DNA of 64,000 bases, taken from NCBI GenBank assembly GCA_018398575.1, contig JAGTXZ010000019.1:2108001-2172000 (forward strand), in the 5' to 3' direction. Below, piece by piece: positions 1-10,747 of the stretch; the first letter of the stretch is position 1; every line of letters begins with the position of its first letter. A program made the translations under genes and the position numbers. Under the pieces are notes generated by a model. That model was not told the origin of the DNA. It was given only the letters and a program-made list of their open reading frames with translations, and ran no database searches. The DNA comes from Ampelomyces quisqualis. Taxonomy: Eukaryota; Ascomycota; Dothideomycetes; Pleosporales; Phaeosphaeriaceae.

Positions 1-1135
1 TCTTGCAAAAGCTCGTATCCTTCTTTTCGTATCCTTCCGGACTGGCCCAGGTCGCTGGTTGATAAACTAGTGTGGTGCGGTGGAAAACACTACGTGGGCG
101 AGCGGTTTCGGACGCCGTGTGTTTGTTGTGTGCCAGTGGAACGGGTGTATTGGGTGGACCGCTGACAGGGGGCATGACAAATTTCAATTCAACGAATTTT
201 GCCGTGCGTGGTAGGGAAACTGTGCTTGCGCGATTGCCTTTGAGTGCAGAGCGCTTGGGAGTGTGGGTAGGTGGTGTACGCGGTACTAACGAAGCTGTTG
301 CGATACTGGTTTCTCGGTGTAGTGCTGTGTTAGTTTCCATCTCAACGATCACGTCGAAGAGATTCCAGTTGCCCATATCGGTTCGCTTGTCGAGTCGAGT
401 AGTGACGCCTTCCAGCTCACTCAAGACTTCGTTTCGATAGTCTTGCTTCGCTATAGGAGAGGAAAACCCCGTCCTATCCTTCTCCCGCGTCATTAACTGG
501 CTCGGCGATACCGCGGTGTACTTATCCACGCAGCCGTTCTGAGTTGTAGCGTACATATCTTGGTCCTCGGGCATGAGACTCTGCATCTCTCCACCAGACA
601 GTGAGTTACTCGTGGCAACACCAACACCTACTCCCTCTGCTTCTCCAATGTAGTTGTACCCAGGTACGCGTACCAATCGGTCTTGCGCCTCTTCCCAATG
701 CCCAAGCGCCTCCGAGATGCCGCACGCCTTTGCCTGCAACGGTTGCTCGTAAAGCAATTTCCCGAGAATCTCAATGTCTCTGGTGCACTCAATCTTGGCC
801 ACCTGCCACGACTTGACCAAAGCTTTGTGTCTCGTACGTTCAGCGATGACCGCAAAACGGTCTTGCGAATGGAAGATACCTCCCCGAAGTTCGAGGCTCG
901 ATTGCACGTCTTTGATCGTCTTGATGTGGTATTCAATTAGACAAGCTGGGCACATTTCGCGTTTGTTTAGCTTCGCACGAACCGCTGGTGGCATCGAGTG
1001 GTCGCAAGAGGAGCGCGATGGCTTTGGCTGCTCTTGGTCATCTGGACGCGAAGTTATAGCTTCAACGAGATCAGTGGTGAGCTGTTCCCAACTTGGCACG
1101 GAATCGCCATCATCAGTCGCCATATGCGTAAACAT
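1..1135 (-). CDS. Unknown protein, N-terminal part (runs off left edge)
   Basis: One minus-strand frame is open from an ATG at 1135 to the left edge (378 codons and one base), with the nearest upstream in-frame stop at 1190-1192. A second Met lies four codons in (1123), so the exact start is uncertain. The N-terminal third holds a Cys-x2-Cys pair in a segment reading REMCPACLIEYHIKTIKD, followed by a helical, charged stretch rich in Leu, Glu and Lys. Beyond it the protein becomes Ser/Thr/Pro-rich and looks disordered. I do not recognise the family. The unbroken length and the shift from a structured to a low-complexity half argue for a real gene. The C-terminus lies outside the window, so neither length nor function can be judged. 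Confidence 0.6.
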   Translation of the reverse strand, partial: MFTHMATDDGDSVPSWEQLTTDLVEAITSRPDDQEQPKPSRSSCDHSMPPAVRAKLNKREMCPACLIEYHIKTIKDVQSSLELRGGIFHSQDRFAVIAERTRHKALVKSWQVAKIECTRDIEILGKLLYEQPLQAKACGISEALGHWEEAQDRLVRVPGYNYIGEAEGVGVGVATSNSLSGGEMQSLMPEDQDMYATTQNGCVDKYTAVSPSQLMTREKDRTGFSSPIAKQDYRNEVLSELEGVTTRLDKRTDMGNWNLFDVIVEMETNTALHRETSIATASLVPRTPPTHTPKRSALKGNRASTVSLPRTAKFVELKFVMPPVSGPPNTPVPLAHNKHTASETARPRSVFHRTTLVYQPATWASPEGYEKKDTSFCK

Positions 1136-1484
1136 GGCACAGATGTCTATGTGGGTGACTGGTCGACGGGTTGATGTGAGAATCCGAGGTCAACGGTTGA
1201 GAAGTGAGAGCAGTCGTGGTTCCGATTAAGAGGGTTAGATAGTGGAGCAAGGAGACATAGTACAGTTATCGTGGTGAAAGGGACTTTGGTGGCGCCGACG
1301 TTGCCGTTGGCATACCGTGAAATAACAGTGGATACTAGAAGCCTGGAACTGTACATCACCTGCCATGAGCTGCCCAGATCGAGCCGCCCACAACGAGCGA
1401 CGCTGCATTTGTCCTGCGTGAAATCATGCTTGCAATCCACGTTTCAATACTTTCCCAAACATACCAAACGCTTCATGCTATTTT
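1136..1484. other. Intergenic gap between unknown gene and NPR2
   Basis: This gap holds the 5' leader of the left-edge gene and the 3' flank of NPR2. Short ORFs on both strands lack any recognisable motif and I see no RNA gene. Confidence 0.5.
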
Positions 1485-3192
1485 TCACCGCTGAATAACC
1501 ACTCCCAACCCCTCCCCCAATCCCCTAACCTTGCCCTCCACCACCTTCTCCGGCAACCCCAGCTCGGTACAAATCTCGTCAAAACAATGCATACCGTCCA
1601 GGAACTTGAGGAGCGAAAGCGCATTCTCAGTATGTCCTTGGTCTTCAGCTCCCGGATGCGAACTAGACAATTGCTGTCCCGCCCAACTGACGCCCTGATT
1701 ATGAGCCAACGTCGTGCTACTTGGCCGATGCAGCGCGAAGCAAGGCTTGATCGTACCGCTCCCATCTTCGTGCAGATTTGCCGTCGACGTTGCGAGACTG
1801 GTAGGTGGTGCAGGCGGGAGGGGAGAAGTTGTTGCGACGGCGTATTTGTGGACGCGGTATAAGAAGCCCTTGATTATGCCGAATGTGATGAGTCTCCGGA
1901 CATCGATGCCCTGGAGTGCGGAGAGGTTCTGGAGGACCCAGGATTTCAAGGGGAGGCCTTGACGCAGGGAAGTGTAGAGCGTTATGAGGGTTGTGTGGTC
2001 GACTGTGTGGGCGTCGGGGGCTGGTGTATTTGCATCTGTTGAGGTTGTGGTTTCGCTTGCTAGGGATGAAGACGATGGGACCTTTGTTTCGCTGCCGAAT
2101 CTTTTCTCCCTATCTTGCTCTTTGTCTTGGAGGTCCGCGCCGATGTTGAGTCGTGGGCTCTGGACGTACCGCGCACATTCGTCTTTGACGTCGTCGTCGA
2201 CTACGAAGCCGCTTATCTCGGCGGTGGGTGCGTAGATTGCCCCAAAGCTGAACACGTCGAGTAGTACTAGACATCCATAGTACACGAGGTGTTGGACCGC
2301 GCGGCGCGTGAGCGATAGATCTGTGTCGGCGAGAGACGCGATACGTGATACGCTGTTGACACCGTTTATATATGGTAGAATGCGGTTGAGGGTTAGGTCC
2401 GACGATATAGGGGACGAAAGGGAGGATAAAGATAGAGTCAGGACAGGGACATGGTATGTATGGATCGGGGGTGGTGGAGGGCGAGTAGGGAAGAGTTTGA
2501 GGTTGATTGTGTTTGAGTCATCTACGCCGGTTATTAGTATTGTCGTTTCATTTCGCACTTCCATGCCATGACAGGTGGTCCGCCTCGAATGCATCAAACA
2601 TACCAATAGGAATCATACACTCGGCATAATTATTCAAATCCTCCAACACCATCTCACACAACGCATACACTCTACTCCCCCCCTCCCAGCCCATCTTCTT
2701 CTCCACACCATCATTCCAAACATCACCCACCTCTTCCTCCCGACTCAACACACCCCCCTGCTCCTCCAACCCCCTTAGCAACCTGCCCAACTTCCTCACC
2801 ACCTCGCCATAACACGCCCAATCCCTTTCACTCTCGCTCACAACCACCGCAAAATTGAAAATAAACTCGTTGCGCGAGTACTTGCCCTCGCGGATACACA
2901 CGGGGTAGCCGATGATGCGGTGGTGGTTGGAGCAAAAGGTCAGGAGGCGGTCGCAGAATTGCTGGGTGGGGATGAGGTAGGAGGTGAGGGAGGAGAAGGG
3001 GAACAAAGGGGGATCAAGGGAGAGTTGGAGGAGCGAGGGAGTTATGCTGCCGGCGGGGACTTGGTGGAGGACGCGGGTACCTGTGGGCATGGGTTAATCA
3101 CGTACTAGTGGGAGCGATGGGGCAGGGAGGGAGGTACCTTTTTCATGATGGAAGCGCGTGTAGAATATCGCTTTGATTGCGCGCGTGGGCAT
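1485..3192 (-). CDS. NPR2: NPR2 (nitrogen permease regulator 2 / NPRL2), SEACIT-GATOR1 subunit
   Basis: Npr2/NPRL2 forms the SEACIT (GATOR1) complex with Npr3 and Iml1. It restrains TORC1 at the vacuole under amino-acid or nitrogen limitation. Three exons give 522 aa: 3192-3138, 3080-2604 and 2521-1485, with GT-AG introns at 3137-3081 and 2603-2522. The joins restore two family hallmarks: the N-terminal AIKAIFYTRFHHEKG/TRVLHQVP block, and IPI/DDSNTINLKLFP at about residue 178. The ILPYINGVNSV block falls near residues 225-235, followed by a winged-helix-like C-terminal half (RRAVQHLVYYGCLVLLD). A Ser/Thr-rich insert lies between conserved blocks. The start at 3192 matches where the family begins; an upstream in-frame ATG at 3318 would add an Arg/Pro-rich stretch that is probably untranslated. 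The identity is from family knowledge; the junctions are read directly. Confidence 0.93.
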
Positions 3193-3464
3193 TGGCACTG
3201 CGACGATAGGAAGTCGTTTTGGACGACGCGGTTGGGAAGCTACATGGTGAAGCTGTGAAGAGAAGTGGGAAGGAAAGTCGCGATTGCGGGGAGATTCCGA
3301 GAGAACGGCGGTTCGCATGACTCGTGCATAAGTCTAGCATGATTCCCACGTGCCTGTTTCACGAAAGCAACATTGCCATCATCAAGATCTGGACTCGTAT
3401 GAGAAATTTAGCATTTCGGTCACAAGAGTCACAGTATCCTATATCCTACACTTCCTCCAGGTAT

Positions 3465-5390
3465 CTACCATTCCGCCACCTCCCCCGGCTTCGGCGTAGT
3501 CGCCCTAACAATCTTATCACAATTCAACAAACAAAGCGGATCAAACGCTTTCTTCAGCTGCCTCATCGCATCGACTGTAGTTTGGCCCAGCTCATGTGGA
3601 AGATAGTCCCTCTTGACCAACCCAACACCATGTTCACCCGTCGCTGTACCCTCAAGCTCGATTGCGCGCTTGACCATGTCATGGACCAAGTGTTTTGTCT
3701 TTTCGTAGTCTGTTTTGCGGTTGTAAAGGATAATTGCTGGATGGAGATGTTAGTGATGATGTGAGGAGGGAAGTGGAGGAGATTTACAATGGAAATTTCC
3801 ATCACCCACGTGGCCGACTATACTTGCTAGCAGCCCACTCTTGCCAATCGCTGCTTTGGTTTCCTCGATAATCTGAGGCAATTTCGAGATTGGGACTGCG
3901 ACATCCGTTGTCCAAACCGCCATGTCGTCGTTGCCCTCAGCTTTCGCCATGACAGACCAAAGCGCCTCTTTGCGCGCTTGCCATAAATCTTCCTTTTCTT
4001 GCTCGGACTTTGCGAATTCGAAGCTCACGGAACCCGCTTTCTTAGCCATTGATTGAACCTGGCTGACTTGCTCTTTGACGGCCCCTGGTGTTCCAGCAAA
4101 CTTGAAGAAAAGTGTAGGTGCGTTCTTCCATTCCCTGGAAGTTTGTCCTGCATCGTTGATGCATTGCATTTGTACATCATCCAGAATCTCGATAGCTGCG
4201 ATGGGCACCCCAGCGCCGACGACACGGAACACGCAATCTGCTGCTGCTCGAATACTTGGAAACGCACATACCGCCACGCTGGTATGCTGTGGCTTGACCG
4301 TCACTTTCAACGTAGCTTCCGTGACGAGTCCGAGAGTCCCTTCGCTGCCGATGAAGATGCGTGTGAGATCGTACCCTGCCGAAGACTTTCGTGGTCGTTG
4401 TCGTGTCTTGATAATCGTGCCATCAGCCAATACAACGGTCAGCGAAATGACCCAGTCCTTCATGGTTCCGTATCGATACGCATTCGTGCCCGAGCATCCT
4501 GTCCCAACCATACCGCCAATCATAGCACCTGGGCCTGGATCCGGTGGGAAGAAGAGGTTGTCTTTTGCCAATTCCTCATTGAGTAGCTCCCAACCCACAG
4601 CCGGCTGTACGACGACATCCAAATCCTCCTTGTGCAGCTTCAAAATCTTGTCCATGCGACTGAAATCAATGCAGACTCCCCCTTTGGTCGCCGCAAAGTG
4701 TCCCTCCAGACTTGTTCCTCCGCTGTACGGTGTCACTGGGATCTTCCTTTCATGACAAACTTTCATGATGGCGCTGACATCTTCCGTGCTGCCTGGCTTA
4801 ACCACACAAAACGGCACATCACCTGGCTCAGCAGGATGTGACGACCAGGCCGACCCGGAATGCGATTGCAAATCCGCCATCTCCAGGGAAATATTCTGCT
4901 TCCCAACAATGTCGCGAAATTCCGTCCACGCAGCCTCCATACTCGCTTCGGAGATGTTATGCTTGGGCGGCGTGACCTTTTCCAGCGGTGCGGTCGAGCT
5001 CGTGCCGGGCGGCTGGGGAATCTTCTGGCCAAAGTAGTAGCCAATGGCTGCAGTACAACCAACAACTGTCGTATACGATTAGTAAGAGCTCAAGCGATAT
5101 GCGCCTGATGGGGACGCTGGAGTGTATGCAGTACTTGTTAAAGTCGCCCAGAAGCGTCCTCGTGCCGTCCGCTGCTGCAGCATCTGGATCTCATACTGCT
5201 CCGCCTTTTCCTTCTGCACACGATCATAGATACTCTCTTGGAGCTGGTGGTAGAAAGGCTTTTCGCCCCTCCCACCCGTCTTATTACTTGCCCATCGCTG
5301 CGGTGTTATTCTGCCCACTCGGGTCGCTCTCCCACTGTGTCTCAGAGCTATCGAAGCCCGTGGTAAGCTTCGCATTGACATCGCCATCAT
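3465..5390 (-). CDS. DLD1: D-lactate dehydrogenase (cytochrome), mitochondrial
   Basis: This FAD enzyme oxidises D-lactate to pyruvate and passes electrons to cytochrome c in the mitochondrial intermembrane space. Exons 5390-5135, 5065-3788 and 3736-3465 give 601 aa, with introns 5134-5066 and 3787-3737. The Arg-rich N-terminus (RSLPRASIALRHSGR) looks like a mitochondrial presequence. A short hydrophobic span across the first junction (TIVGCTAAIGYYFG) could be an inner-membrane anchor. The FAD-binding_4 domain shows PYSGGTSLEGH near residue 200, and the C-terminal FAD-oxidase domain shows HVGDGNFH, with the catalytic-type His near residue 511, then GTATGEHGVG. Several Met codons cluster at the start (5390, 5387, 5381, 5375); the first was taken. 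The frame stays open upstream to an ATG at 5942, but that extension does not resemble the family. Confidence 0.93.
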
Positions 5391-6101
5391 GCAGCCGAGC
5401 GGACCATGTCGTGGACCCAGAGGTAGGCGTGGCGGAGGGTTTGCGATACGTGCGGGGGGAAAGAGGTTGATGTCGCGGTAGATTTTCCGTGCGGCTTGTT
5501 CGCGGAACACGTCCGGCCCAGCGCAGCGGATCAGCCTGGGGCAAACTAGGCGACAGGATGTAAGAATGCTGCGAGTACCACGATTGAGTATATTTTCGAC
5601 TCGGAGTAGCCGTTCAACATGATGGACATACGAGGAGAAATCACGCAATAGACGCACAAATGGCACAAGTGTAGTAAAGATATGTAATAGATCCCTGCTT
5701 ACGCCGAAGCGCTGCTGTCGCAAAATTAAAAGCAAATCGTGCAATGCCTCCAGGCATGCAGTGAAGACACAGGCAGACTTCCAGAGTGTATACAACGCCT
5801 GAATATAACCATGTACGACGTTTGTCTTGGAGGAGCGGGAATCGCCAATCCAAAGCAATCCTCTCCATGCGCCTGTTGCAAAATCCCATGTAAAGATCGC
5901 TAGGAATGCCTTCGTATAATGCAGCGAAAAGAATAGAAGCATGAAGTCATGAAACGCATGATCGTGAACCGAACGCCGTGCTAAGAATCGGGAACAAGGA
6001 TGTGCAAAAGAATGAAATAGAGAATGATGAATGTGCTCAGGACCTCATGCGCAGAAGGTGGCGCAGTCTGCTGCACGTATGCGCGGCATGGCCATTCAAA
6101 A
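5391..6101. other. Intergenic: DLD1 upstream region
   Basis: This is the promoter and leader of DLD1 and the 3' flank of the next gene. The minus frame happens to be open from 5942 into DLD1, but its composition (mixed hydrophobic, no family match) looks like chance. Nothing else was supported. Confidence 0.5.
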
Positions 6102-7403
6102 TCAACGAGGCACCTTCCTGGACATGCGCAGCAACCTCGTCTTGAACCAGGTTACGAATCTGAGCCACCTTCCCTTCACTGCGCGGCTCTTCGTCACCTG
6201 GGGCGCAGCGCCGCTCTGCTTCTCCACATCCGTCGTCGTGGCGACGTATTTTGGCAGCGAGTTGGAGTGCGCCTGGCGATGGTCCGAGTATTGACGCCCT
6301 CCGACGGAGGGTCTGAGAGACTTTTCGTTCTGTACATCGGAAACGCTGCGTGATCGACTGTAATCGACTCGGTAGTGGGCTTCAGACCTGCGTGTCTGAA
6401 TCTCCTCCTTCTTCTGCTGCTTTCGGAAATCCCGCTCAGCCTGCTTGTGTGCCTCCTTCTCGTACTTGGCTTCTTTGGCTCGCTGATCAGCCTCGAACTT
6501 CTCGCGCGCAGCACGAATGGATGCAGCCCTCGAGGCAGCGTCGACGGGCGAGTCTCGTCCGCCGCGGATGAATCGAGTCGCGTGATCGAACGAGGTGCGT
6601 GAGCTGGGCGAGGTGGCGGTGTCGATAGATTTCAAGGTATCGCCTCTAGATCGCGAAGGGAGGACGGGCGAGGTGAGAGACACGGACGACTGCGAGTAGC
6701 TGGCGGCGAGTCGCGTAGACGAGTTGTTGGTGTGGATGCGTAGGGAAGTTCCTGGTGCCGAGGAGAGCGAACCCGATCGGCGGCCAGGGTCGTAGGCGTT
6801 CTGTCGCATGCGAAACTCGTCATCGGACATGATATCATCAGCTTCCTGCTCACTACCCAGCATTGGCGACGGGTCTGGCAGCGACGTGGGCGAGACGAAG
6901 GAGTGAGGTGTTTGGCGGATCGGCGGCAGCGGAGTCGGTCGCTGCAGGCCGCCGGATGATGTAGAGAACTGCGAGGTGTTTGACGTTGATCGCGTGTGCC
7001 GGTGACGACCATGCACAGGAGTAAAGGTGACGTCGGAGATGGATCTTGAATAGCCGCCATATTCGGCAATGCCCAAGCCCGCCAGTCCCTCGTTCTCGGC
7101 AGCCGGTCGCGAGAGGTCAAGGCCGTTGCTGGAGCTGTCCTTGGAAGACAGCTTTCGCAGGTACGGCTTGATCTTGAGCTGGTGCGATGGCGTTGCGGTC
7201 GGCATAGGTCTTTGGGGTTCCGTCCAGGGCTCTTCGTAGGTGGTTTTGGGCGTCTCAGAGCGGTTGAAGGTAAACGACGCTGAGTTGCGCGCAGGGCTGA
7301 GGGGGCTTGTCAAGCTCGAGGCCGAGTGGCCTCTCTTGTGGAGACGCGCATGGTTAGCAGGCGCACGCGTCGCCGACCGGTCCCTCGCCATGGCGATGGC
7401 CAA
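6102..7403 (-). CDS. Unknown basic, Ser-rich protein with a coiled coil
   Basis: This single exon encodes 433 aa with a plausible ATG at 7403 and a second at 7391. Most of the protein is Ser/Thr/Pro/Arg-rich and predicted disordered, with many SP/TP sites and a GGYSRSISDVTF segment. A charged helical stretch near residues 295-345, rich in Arg, Ala, Lys, Glu and Gln (such as FEADQRAKEAKYEKEAHK), should form a coiled coil. The C-terminus is strongly basic and amphipathic (WLRFVTWFKTRLLRMSRK), which might bind membrane or nucleic acid; that is inference. The coding frame matches conserved-looking codon use, while the opposite-strand ORFs are shadows. I do not recognise a named family. Confidence 0.75.
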   Translation of the reverse strand: MAIAMARDRSATRAPANHARLHKRGHSASSLTSPLSPARNSASFTFNRSETPKTTYEEPWTEPQRPMPTATPSHQLKIKPYLRKLSSKDSSSNGLDLSRPAAENEGLAGLGIAEYGGYSRSISDVTFTPVHGRHRHTRSTSNTSQFSTSSGGLQRPTPLPPIRQTPHSFVSPTSLPDPSPMLGSEQEADDIMSDDEFRMRQNAYDPGRRSGSLSSAPGTSLRIHTNNSSTRLAASYSQSSVSLTSPVLPSRSRGDTLKSIDTATSPSSRTSFDHATRFIRGGRDSPVDAASRAASIRAAREKFEADQRAKEAKYEKEAHKQAERDFRKQQKKEEIQTRRSEAHYRVDYSRSRSVSDVQNEKSLRPSVGGRQYSDHRQAHSNSLPKYVATTTDVEKQSGAAPQVTKSRAVKGRWLRFVTWFKTRLLRMSRKVPR

Positions 7404-8448
7404 TCGTCGTGATGGGGACGATGCTGTGGGCGTGTGTTACGGACGTGGCATGTCAACATGAACGGTGGGTACCGGGTTGCACAATCACCAAGCCAACATG
7501 ACTTCACCAGCTTCTTGAGCCGGCGGGAAGGCGGAACGAATGGAACGACGGCGCAGCGATTCAGGCGGGCCGCCGACAGCGATCCGGGGTCAACCTCTTT
7601 CCCAGAGCAGGCAGGCAGGCAGGCAAGCCGGCGCTGCCAGGCGTATCAGGACGATGGTTGTCGTCGCGGCGACGGGTGGTGGGTGATGGGTGATGTCGGC
7701 TGCCCGTGGCAGTCACGGCGTAATCGATCAGAGCCAGGCTGCTGACTGTTATATGCTTGCAGCTTGCGTGCCGTCGGCGTCTCCGCCTACCGTCCACAGC
7801 CATCTCCGTAGTCCGTACTATCAGCTCGACTGCATTCCAGAGCGGCCTTCACTGGACATGCCGGCCGAGTCCCTCCCCGCTGAATGCGTGAGTCTGCCCC
7901 CGCTTTCGCCATCGGTCTGGCCTGCAACGCAACCAGTGGCACAGCAGGCAGGCTCAGTGGCTCACGATGCGCAATCAAGTATCGCTATGCGTCCGTTACA
8001 TGTCCGAGCTGACCAGACCAGGCCACGTAGTCGTATTCTCCTCAGAAAATGGCCAGCCTGAACAGACTACTTCGTAGCTCGTCCCAAGCGAAGCAGCCAC
8101 AGCATCCTCATCGCATCTAGCAGTACGCGATCGGCCTTGTAGACATGGGGCGCTCGGCGCTAGAACGGACCGGTGCGGTGAAGAGCATCTGGTTCATGCA
8201 AACATGCTGCAATGCGGGGGACTGTGTCCGAGCTTACTTACAACCTTGAGTCTGGAACATTGAATGAATGAGTCGTGTTTACTGGGTACCCCCTGCTTCC
8301 GTCTCATTTGTCCACCAGTTTTGGCCTTGCATACTCTTTACCATGTGTGAAGAACAGTAAAAACAACGCGACTAATCATAAGCTGCACTTTACAACAGTC
8401 GCCCCACCTTTTCACCACACATGAAACCGTTTCTACAACCACTCGATA
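7404..8448. other. Intergenic, about 1.0 kb
   Basis: This holds the promoter of the Ser-rich gene and the 3' flank of DMC1. It contains a short CAGG-type run (gcaggcaggcaggcaggc, 7607-7624). Plus-strand ORFs around 7434-8061 have no recognisable motif and were not called. Confidence 0.5.
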
Positions 8449-9816
8449 TCAGACCTTCTCGGGATCGTTGATGCCGCCGTTGGTGATGATGTACGTTGCT
8501 TCTTTCTCGGGCATATCTGCAGTCTTGTTAGCCGTTAGCACAAGTATGCTTGCATCCAACGTACCCGGAGAGTCCTGGATCTTCGCAACACGCTCCTCAC
8601 CACGGCCCTTTCGAAGCAGGATACGGGTCGCTGAGGCGTGGGCCAGGATGTGACCACCGACAGGCTTGCGACCATCGGCACCAGCGAAGAGAGCACTTGC
8701 ACCGGGATCACTCTGCACTTGGTTGGTTAAGAGGACGGCGACATTGAACTCTGCCACGTGTTAGCAGCTGCCCTACAATCATACAGCCACAACACTAGCC
8801 TTCAGCGACATGCGTCAACTTGGAAAGAAATTGGTTGAGCTTCTGCTGACGCTCGTTCAGCTCCCCACGACCGGTGTAGTCGACTCGAAATAAAGCCATT
8901 ATGCTGTCGATGATGAGGAGACGGTATTCGTTCCCAACAAAAAACTCAGCAACCTTGTTCAGGAGCTCCATCTGGTGCTCAGAGTTGACGGCGCGGGCAT
9001 AGGTAATGTTATCCTGTGCTGGACACCATGAGTGCATGCCCCCGAACGGCACGTGAATGCACTTACCGGTCTCTGGATCGACACCGAAGCGCTCAGCAAT
9101 CTGAGCGATTCTCTCGGGTCTGAAAGTGCCTTCCGTATCTGCAGAACTCGATGAGCATGAGCCTCAGGGGAGTTCATTAAGCATACCAATGTATGCCACC
9201 TTCCCATCCGCACCACCCATGTCCTTAGGCAACTGCGCAATAACCGACATGGTGTGAGACATCTGCGTCTTTCCACAACGGAACTCGCCAAAGACTTCAC
9301 TGATGCTCATCGTCTGGAAGCCACTGCAAGGGTAAACATGTCGTCTAGGATAGAAGTGAAGCATACACGTACCCTCCGAGGATCGTGTCGAGCTGCTTGC
9401 TACCGGTCGAGATCTTGAGAACACGCTTTCGCTGCTGGCCGAGGTCATGCGCTGTCTGGAAGCCACCTCCGGCAGGCAGCGTGGAATTCAGTGAGGTTCA
9501 GCAAGCGAGGCAGGTAGGTGTCTGGCGTACCTGACACTTGGTGATTGCATCTTTCACCTTGTCTACCTTGATTTCGCTGAATCCTTTGATCTTGAGTAGA
9601 TTGCGTCGAGTAGCCGAGTGCACTGAAGCGATGGTATAGTAGCCGTTTGCCTTGAGCTTCGCAATGTCGACTGCGCCAATGCCATGTGCTTGAATCGCAT
9701 CGATGTCGACAATGAAGCCATCCTATCACAAGATGTCAGCGAAACGCATGGGACTCGAGGTGATTGGGTTCTACATCGTTCCCCGACTCGTCACTCGCTA
9801 CTGAGGAAGGTGCCAT
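8449..9816 (-). CDS. DMC1: DMC1 meiotic recombinase (RecA/Rad51 family)
   Basis: Dmc1 coats single-stranded DNA and carries out strand exchange between homologues in meiosis. Eight exons give 332 aa: 9816-9775, 9722-9531, 9455-9373, 9323-9187, 9138-9067, 9018-8800, 8750-8565 and 8516-8449. The N-terminal helix-hairpin-helix region (GIGAVDIAKLKANGYYTI) is followed by Walker A GEFRCGKT near residues 118-125 and Walker B LLIIDSIMALF. GRGELNERQQKL and the C-terminal MPEKEATYIITNGG identify Dmc1 rather than Rad51. Two oddities stand out. The intron at 8799-8751 starts with GC, not GT. The acceptor before exon 3 (9457-9456) skips an in-frame LPAGGGFQ that matches the conserved linker; an acceptor at 9480 would restore it but lacks one A. 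The presence of this gene implies a meiotic (sexual) capacity, past or present. Confidence 0.93.
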
Positions 9817-10747
9817 TGCTGGGGACAGAGAATGAGGAGGTGCTGTCGCGAAACGCTATGACCAAGGCGATACAAATGAAGGAATGCGGTCTACAAGTGC
9901 TGTACGAAAATTTGAGAGTTTTGAGCGAGAGAGGAAAAGTTTGCACGACGGACAGTTGATGGAAGGAGCGATGATGTGGCACGCTAAACGCGAAGCCACG
10001 TGCGGATGGTTGATGAGGAAGGCACAATGGTAGTAACACGACACCCCGCAAAGAGACCTTTGAGTCCGTGGAGACTGGATGCCGGGACTTATGGCAACCT
10101 AAGCGGAATTGGATTGCTTGCCTGAAGACCTCGCAGCTCCATCTTCGACTGTTGCACTGTCGGTTTGTCATCAACCCATAGCCCAGACTACGGTGAAATG
10201 CAACAGCATATATTGAATGATGATGTTGTGTACCCAAGCTATACAGTACAAGGTAAAACGGGAGATGAAACATATATATCCAGGGCAGAAGTGCCGACTC
10301 AGCTCCGACAAACACATACTTCCTCTTCAGTCCTCCTTCCCCCATACCACCTCAAATCCCCCAAATGAGCTTTCCGCTACCAAACCACCACAGTCGCCTT
10401 CCGGGTCCTCCAGTAGGTCTGTTCCTTTCAAGCCTTTGCTAAGCCAAACGCTTGAAGAACCAGGACTGCTGTCGCAAATCGCCAAGCCGTCGTCTGTTTC
10501 GAAAAAATGGTAGAATGGTAAAGTATGGGATATACGTTTGTAAAAACGTTCGTGGGTATTCAGCGTTGGAATCGTGAAATTTTCTCTTGCTCGATCGTAA
10601 ATGCGTGAGTTTGCCGTAAGGATGCTGAGAGGCCAGAAACGATTGTGGTAGTGTATGGTGTAAATGTGGCAAACAAGTGGTGTTGTAAATGTTGGTCACC
10701 GCTGTGATATTACTCAAGGCAGGGCTAGAATCGAGTCTGATAGCTGT
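9817..10747. other. Intergenic, about 0.9 kb
   Basis: This is the DMC1 promoter and the 3' flank of the zinc-knuckle gene. A 184-codon minus ORF (10345-9791) overlaps the DMC1 start in another frame and lacks features of a real protein. Nothing else is supported. Confidence 0.5.

Noticed and set aside
5391..5942. In-frame N-terminal extension of D-lactate dehydrogenase by 184 codons
   Set aside because: The family begins with the RSLPRASIAL-type presequence; the extension is unlike any targeting or catalytic region and is probably a chance open leader.
7434..8061. Plus-strand ORFs in the gap before DMC1
   Set aside because: They overlap in different frames, carry no motif and have GC-driven composition.
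9791..10345. 184-codon minus ORF overlapping the DMC1 start
   Set aside because: It overlaps DMC1 exon 1 in another frame and covers the promoter; composition is not protein-like.
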